Source of the DNA: GCA-2786165 sp964625775 | Lineage (GTDB): Bacteria > Pseudomonadota > Gammaproteobacteria > Legionellales > Legionellaceae | Length of the DNA: 35,324 nt | NCBI GenBank assembly: GCA_964625775.1 | Contig: CAZVEH010000024.1 | Span: forward strand, 1 to 35,324 | Direction of reading: 5' to 3' | Part shown: positions 32,184 through 35,324 of the stretch, one piece after another | Numbering within the stretch: position 1 is the first letter of the stretch | Layout of the letters: every line of letters begins with the position of its first letter | Notes under the pieces: generated by a model | The model's input: only the letters and a program-made list of their open reading frames with translations | Told to the model about the DNA's origin: nothing | Database searches by the model: none | Made by a program: the position numbers and the translations under genes

Positions 32184-33347
32184 CTACTCTCCCGTTTCTT
32201 GAAACAACTCTCGACCAATCAGCATACGGCGAATTTCTGATGTTCCCGCACCGATCTCGTATAATTTGGCATCACGTAATAAGCGGCCCGTAGGGTATTC
32301 ATTCACATAACCATTACCCCCTAAAATTTGAATAGCCTGTAATGCCATTTGTGTTGCTTTTTCTGCTGTATATAAAATGACAGACGCAGCATCTTTGCGG
32401 CTGACAAAGCCTTGATCACAAGCTTTGGCAACAGCATACAAATAAGCACGTGATGCATTGAGCTCAGTATACATATCAGCAAGTTTGGCTTGAATGAGCT
32501 GAAACTCGCCAATGGCTTGATTAAATTGCTTGCGTTCATGGACATAGGGAACAGCAACGTCCAAACAAGCTTGCATGATACCGACTGGGCCTGCAGCTAG
32601 TATAGTACGCTCGTAGTCTAGGCCAGACATCAAAACAGCCACACCTTGGTTCAAGTGGCCTAAAATATGTTCCTCAGGGACGATGCAATCTTGAAAGACC
32701 AATTCACAAGTATTTGAGCCTCGCATCCCTAACTTATCCAGCTTTTGCGCTGTAGAAAAACCAGGCATGCCTTTTTCAATAATAAAAGCGGTGATGCCTT
32801 TGCTACGAGCCTCTCGATTGGTTTTGGCGTATACGACCAAAACATCAGCATCAGGACCGTTGGTGATCCACATTTTAGTGCCTGACAATCGATAGTTTTT
32901 TCCATCTTGCTCTGCGCTTAATTGCATACTGACCACATCAGATCCCGCATTGGCTTCACTCATGGCTAATGCGCCAATATATTCACCCGCTACTAGCTTG
33001 GGTAGATAGCGTTGCTTTTGTGCCTCTGTTCCATTTAAGTAAATCTGATTGACGCATAAATTGGAATGTGCACCGTAACTTAATCCTACAGACGCGCTGG
33101 CGCGGGATATTTCTTCCATTGCAATGGCATGCGCCAAATATCCCATATTTGCACCGCCGTATGTTTCGGACACGGTGATACCGAGTAGACCCATATCACC
33201 TAGTTTTCGCCATAGTGCGTTGGGAAAGGTATTGGATTGATCGATCTCCGCAGCCAAAGGAGCGATATCCCTTTGGGCAAATTGATACACGGTATCGCGC
33301 AGTTGACTATACGTATCGCCAAGTTGATGTTGAAGTCCGTAATACAT
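32184..33347 (-). CDS. ivd: Isovaleryl-CoA dehydrogenase
   Basis: FAD enzyme of leucine breakdown converting isovaleryl-CoA to 3-methylcrotonyl-CoA. The 387-aa acyl-CoA dehydrogenase has LSYGAHSNLCVNQI (about 88-101), the FAD/substrate loop LAMSEANAGSDVVSMQL (about 127-143), KMWITNGPDADVLVVYAKT, and SGLDYERTILAAGPVGIMQA, whose Glu in YER is the catalytic base position used by isovaleryl-CoA dehydrogenases. The C-terminal QILGGNGYVNEYPTGRLLRD is also typical. The other leucine-catabolism genes (3-methylcrotonyl-CoA carboxylase and later steps) are not adjacent, which is unusual for a liu/ivd cluster. Divergent from fmdB. Confidence 0.93.
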   Translation of the reverse strand: MYYGLQHQLGDTYSQLRDTVYQFAQRDIAPLAAEIDQSNTFPNALWRKLGDMGLLGITVSETYGGANMGYLAHAIAMEEISRASASVGLSYGAHSNLCVNQIYLNGTEAQKQRYLPKLVAGEYIGALAMSEANAGSDVVSMQLSAEQDGKNYRLSGTKMWITNGPDADVLVVYAKTNREARSKGITAFIIEKGMPGFSTAQKLDKLGMRGSNTCELVFQDCIVPEEHILGHLNQGVAVLMSGLDYERTILAAGPVGIMQACLDVAVPYVHERKQFNQAIGEFQLIQAKLADMYTELNASRAYLYAVAKACDQGFVSRKDAASVILYTAEKATQMALQAIQILGGNGYVNEYPTGRLLRDAKLYEIGAGTSEIRRMLIGRELFQETGE

Positions 33348-33460
33348 AAATAGCTTGTCTCAATAACAATGATATGACCACTATAACGTTCTATTTTGCG
33401 CTTGTGAATAGATATGCATTGCACAGCAGTCTTTTTGTACCTATTGTGGTTGTTTTTCGT

Positions 33461-33466
33461 TATAAT
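33461..33466 (+). promoter_or_regulatory. -10 box for fmdB-DUF502
   Basis: A perfect TATAAT 30 bp before the fmdB ATG. No convincing -35 hexamer lies 16-18 bp upstream. Confidence 0.45.
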
Positions 33467-33496
33467 CAATTAAAATTTATGTTACGTGGAAAATCG

Positions 33497-33775
33497 ATGC
33501 CAATTTATGAATATCAATGCTCAACGTGTCATCATCAATTTGATGTGATGCAAAAGATGAACGATCCCATGATTAAGACTTGTCCTAATTGTTCCAAAGA
33601 AACAGCAGTACGTCTTGTTTCAGCTGCTGGATTTCAATTAAAAGGCACTGGTTGGTATGCGACCGATTTTAAAGACAAGGGTAAACCAAAACCATCCGTT
33701 GAATCATCATCCGGAGTCGAAGCAAAACCAACCCCAGACTCTAAATCAACTGAAACAAAAGGCGGAAGCAATTGA
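33497..33775 (+). CDS. FmdB-family zinc-ribbon protein
   Basis: A 92-aa regulatory-type protein. It starts with the canonical MPIYEYQCSTCHHQFDVMQK, and the second Cys pair is TCPNCSKE, giving a CxxC-x(n)-CxxC zinc ribbon. LVSAAGFQLKGTGWYATDFK then completes the FmdB domain. A disordered Ser/Pro/Lys/Thr-rich tail follows (about 65-92). I chose the ATG at 33497 because the family begins exactly at MPIYEY; the frame is open upstream without similarity. Its stop overlaps the TTG start of the DUF502 gene, so the two are translationally coupled. The molecular role of FmdB proteins is unclear. Confidence 0.93.
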   Translation: MPIYEYQCSTCHHQFDVMQKMNDPMIKTCPNCSKETAVRLVSAAGFQLKGTGWYATDFKDKGKPKPSVESSSGVEAKPTPDSKSTETKGGSN

Positions 33776-34401
33776 AATATATACGTAGTTATTTACTTGC
33801 GGGTTTGGTGGTTTGGTTGCCGATTTTATTAACCATATGGATTTTGAGTTTTATTATCGATCTTCTAGATCACTCTATTGCATTGTTGCCAAAAGCTTAT
33901 CAGCCTGTACATGTTTTTGGTGTCAATTTACCAGGATTAGGCGTGGTTTTATCTCTGATTATTTTGTTAGCCACTGGTGTGTTTGCTACAAATTTTCTGG
34001 GTCAGCGTTTGGTGCGATGGAGCGAGTTATTCTTAGATAAAATACCGCTTGTGCGATCTATTTATAATACGTCTAAGCAGATGATCCAAGCGGTTTTCTC
34101 TACCAATAGTCAAGCCTTTCGCAAAGTGGTTTTGGTAGAATATCCGCGCAAAGGCCTGTGGACATTGGCGTTTCAGACAGGCACAACCTCTGAAGAGTTG
34201 ACCAAAGATTTGGAAAACGACATGATTTCAATTTTTGTGCCTACCACCCCAAACCCCACAGCTGGATTCTTGTTGATGGTAGCTAGAAATGAAGTCAAAG
34301 AACTCACAATGTCGGTTGAAGAAGCATTAAAGTACATCATATCTTTGGGTGTAACCAAAATCACTCAGCCTGTGCCAAAACCTCTTAAAGATAAAATCTA
34401 A
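33772..34401 (+). CDS. DUF502 integral membrane protein
   Basis: A 209-aa inner-membrane protein with two helices near the N-terminus (about 6-32, YLLAGLVVWLPILLTIWIL, and 50-74, LPGLGVVLSLIILLATGVF), then a soluble domain. That domain contains the DUF502 signatures IPLVRSIYNTSKQMI, FVPTTPNPTAGFLLMV and SVEEALKYIISLGV. The start is TTG at 33772 inside a TTGA overlap with fmdB; it places the family start M-K-x-[IL]-R-x-Y-[LF] at residue 1 and has AAGGCGG upstream. In many proteobacteria fmdB-DUF502 is, to my knowledge, followed by aspS; here an exported hypothetical follows instead. Confidence 0.92.
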   Translation: MKYIRSYLLAGLVVWLPILLTIWILSFIIDLLDHSIALLPKAYQPVHVFGVNLPGLGVVLSLIILLATGVFATNFLGQRLVRWSELFLDKIPLVRSIYNTSKQMIQAVFSTNSQAFRKVVLVEYPRKGLWTLAFQTGTTSEELTKDLENDMISIFVPTTPNPTAGFLLMVARNEVKELTMSVEEALKYIISLGVTKITQPVPKPLKDKI

Positions 34402-34461
34402 AGGTTTTGCGATACTCAGAAGACGCCACATTATCCGATTTTCGCTTGGAATTAAGTTGAA

Positions 34462-34962
34462 TTGAAACATATTATTGGTTTTTCTTTGATCCTTGCTTCA
34501 CTTAACCTCCCAGCAATAACATTGGGTGAATTACTCACCTATCAGACTTCGGAACCGAATCTCATTGTGCAATTACAATTAGTGCCTTCTTATTCGGCTA
34601 TAAACATTAATGAAATGCATTTGCATTTTTTAACCTCGAAAGACTGCCAATCTGGATATATGAAGCGTTTTGATGTGTCTTCGCAAGATAACCTATTTTT
34701 GATAGATGCTCAGCAGCCTTTTGGAGTACGTGGAGAAATGGTGTATGCAGCTGCACTATCGGCAGTGGGGCAGGTGGGTCTTGAGCAAGTGGGGTCTGTA
34801 TTATTTCGCATGAGTGCAGCTCAGAATGGTTTTTTATATTTCAAGGGAACATGTGATGATCAAGGCTTGAACTGCTGTATCCCGATCACCTGTTCCCATT
34901 TTAACCGTAACTGTCAAAGCCAATGCGAAATGGGGACGCAAATGGTTTATCCTAGAGGATAA
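34462..34962 (+). CDS. Cys-rich exported protein, unknown
   Basis: A 166-aa protein I do not recognise. A TTG start at 34462 gives a Sec signal peptide (MKHIIGFSLILASLNLPA, cleavage about residue 18-22); any later ATG would remove the signal. The mature part is predicted beta-rich, with one cysteine in KDCQSG, and ends in a Cys cluster: GTCDDQGLNCCIPITCSHF, then NCQSQCE, six cysteines within about 27 residues. That pattern suggests disulfides formed in the periplasm or outside the cell. No lipobox is evident. It occupies the spot after fmdB-DUF502 and precedes the U-box fragment. The ribosome site is weak, so expression is uncertain. Confidence 0.65.
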   Translation: MKHIIGFSLILASLNLPAITLGELLTYQTSEPNLIVQLQLVPSYSAININEMHLHFLTSKDCQSGYMKRFDVSSQDNLFLIDAQQPFGVRGEMVYAAALSAVGQVGLEQVGSVLFRMSAAQNGFLYFKGTCDDQGLNCCIPITCSHFNRNCQSQCEMGTQMVYPRG

Positions 34963-35071
34963 AGCGAACACAGCTTCTGACATTTCAGAAATCAGAGTAT
35001 AAACGCCAGAAGATTGAAGTCATAAAAATGGCTAAACTCGATCCATGTAAGGCTGAGCAAAATCGTTGAGC

Positions 35072-35324
35072 TTACAGATTAAAAGAGCTTTGCGATAGAG
35101 TATTTGATACAAACAAATCAATTCTTTCTCTTAATGGCTCATCATATATAAGATTTTCGGGTAAAAGTGGCGTACGAGTAAACGGATTTGTGGGATGTTC
35201 CTGGAGCCATGCTCTGATCACCAGTAAGTCAAATCGTTGTTGCGGAGTAACTCCCCACGTCATCCCGAACGCAGCGAGGGATCTCCTGTCGTGTGGCACA
35301 ATTTTTAAAGAATCGATTGATACA
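35072..35324 (-). CDS. U-box protein, C-terminal part, with in-frame repeat insertion (5' end outside window)
   Basis: The minus-strand frame is open from the window edge to the TAA at 35072. Its C-terminal part matches the second half of a U-box E3 ubiquitin-ligase domain: FDLLVIRAWLQEH, then NPFTRTPLLPENLIYDEPL, then RERIDLF, fitting the consensus 'YDr..I..wL....tdPFtR.pL...nLipN..Lke.I..f'. The first half of the U-box, which should hold 'DPV..p.GhT', is replaced by RSLAAFGMTWGVT, encoded by the 36-bp dispersed repeat at 35247-35282. The frame stays open through the repeat and beyond it. A GTG at 35299 could serve as a start, but the open upstream frame suggests a larger protein or a decayed gene. 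U-box proteins are eukaryotic-type; bacterial cases such as Legionella LubX are translocated effectors. Confidence 0.55.
   Translation of the reverse strand, partial: VSIDSLKIVPHDRRSLAAFGMTWGVTPQQRFDLLVIRAWLQEHPTNPFTRTPLLPENLIYDEPLRERIDLFVSNTLSQSSFNL
35247..35282 (-). repeat. Dispersed 36-bp repeat, right copy
   Basis: Reverse complement of the element at 18-53, with two mismatches. It lies inside an open reading frame, where it encodes RSLAAFGMTWGVT in frame with the U-box remnant. No transposase or clear target-site duplication was seen. Confidence 0.75.

Noticed and set aside
1..35324. CRISPR arrays, tRNA/rRNA genes, integrase or transposase genes
   Set aside because: No regularly spaced repeats, no cloverleaf-like sequences and no recombinase motifs were recognised on either strand by eye. 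A covariance-model search would be the decisive test for RNA genes.

Overview
The window looks like a chromosomal segment of a gammaproteobacterium with moderately low GC. Core genes (hemF, pyrE, dusA, valS, glyA-nrdR-nusB, hslVU, trmJ, fmdB, isovaleryl-CoA dehydrogenase) read like gammaproteobacterial proteins. Several accessory genes encode eukaryote-like or host-directed domains: a toxin-type DxD glycosyltransferase, a tubulin-tyrosine-ligase-like protein and a U-box fragment. That mix suggests a host-associated lineage such as Legionellales (Legionella/Coxiella relatives). The placement is inferred from gene content, not from a phylogeny.

Layout. 1-2400: a short dispersed repeat, an unrecognised 317-aa protein behind a GATC-rich promoter region, and dusA on the other strand, with the upstream gene's terminator lying inside the dusA 3' end. 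2400-3960: hemF and pyrE, coupled by an ATGA overlap. 3960-7600: a small accessory block with a VirK-like exported protein, a GT44-like glycosyltransferase carrying a C-terminal IQ-like motif, and a lone B12-binding radical SAM enzyme. 7600-17350, all minus strand: sdaA, nagZ-valS (overlapping, nagZ with a signal peptide), and an RND efflux permease with its adaptor but no outer-membrane channel. 17480-22800, plus strand: glyA-nrdR-nusB, an AI-2E-family exporter and hslV-hslU.

22900-26300 holds small proteins of a kind often linked to envelope stress or resting-stage physiology: a disordered Q/N/G/R-rich protein, 3-hydroxybutyrate dehydrogenase, a four-helix membrane protein, a 26-residue membrane peptide with a perfect Shine-Dalgarno sequence, a YqjD/YqjE/YqjK-like operon and a His-rich helical protein. 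26480-28990 is a four-gene signalling operon: a free-standing histidine-phosphotransfer (DHp) domain without an ATPase domain, a FixJ-type regulator, a soluble FixL-like kinase, and a lone receiver with an altered switch residue. This is the most system-like novelty in the window.

29100-35324: a cysteine desulfurase overlapping trmJ, the tubulin-tyrosine-ligase-like gene, isovaleryl-CoA dehydrogenase, fmdB-DUF502, a Cys-rich exported protein, and at the right edge a U-box ORF with a dispersed 36-bp repeat fused in frame into the start of the domain. The same repeat occurs in opposite orientation at the left edge. I saw no tRNA, rRNA, CRISPR array, transposase or integrase.
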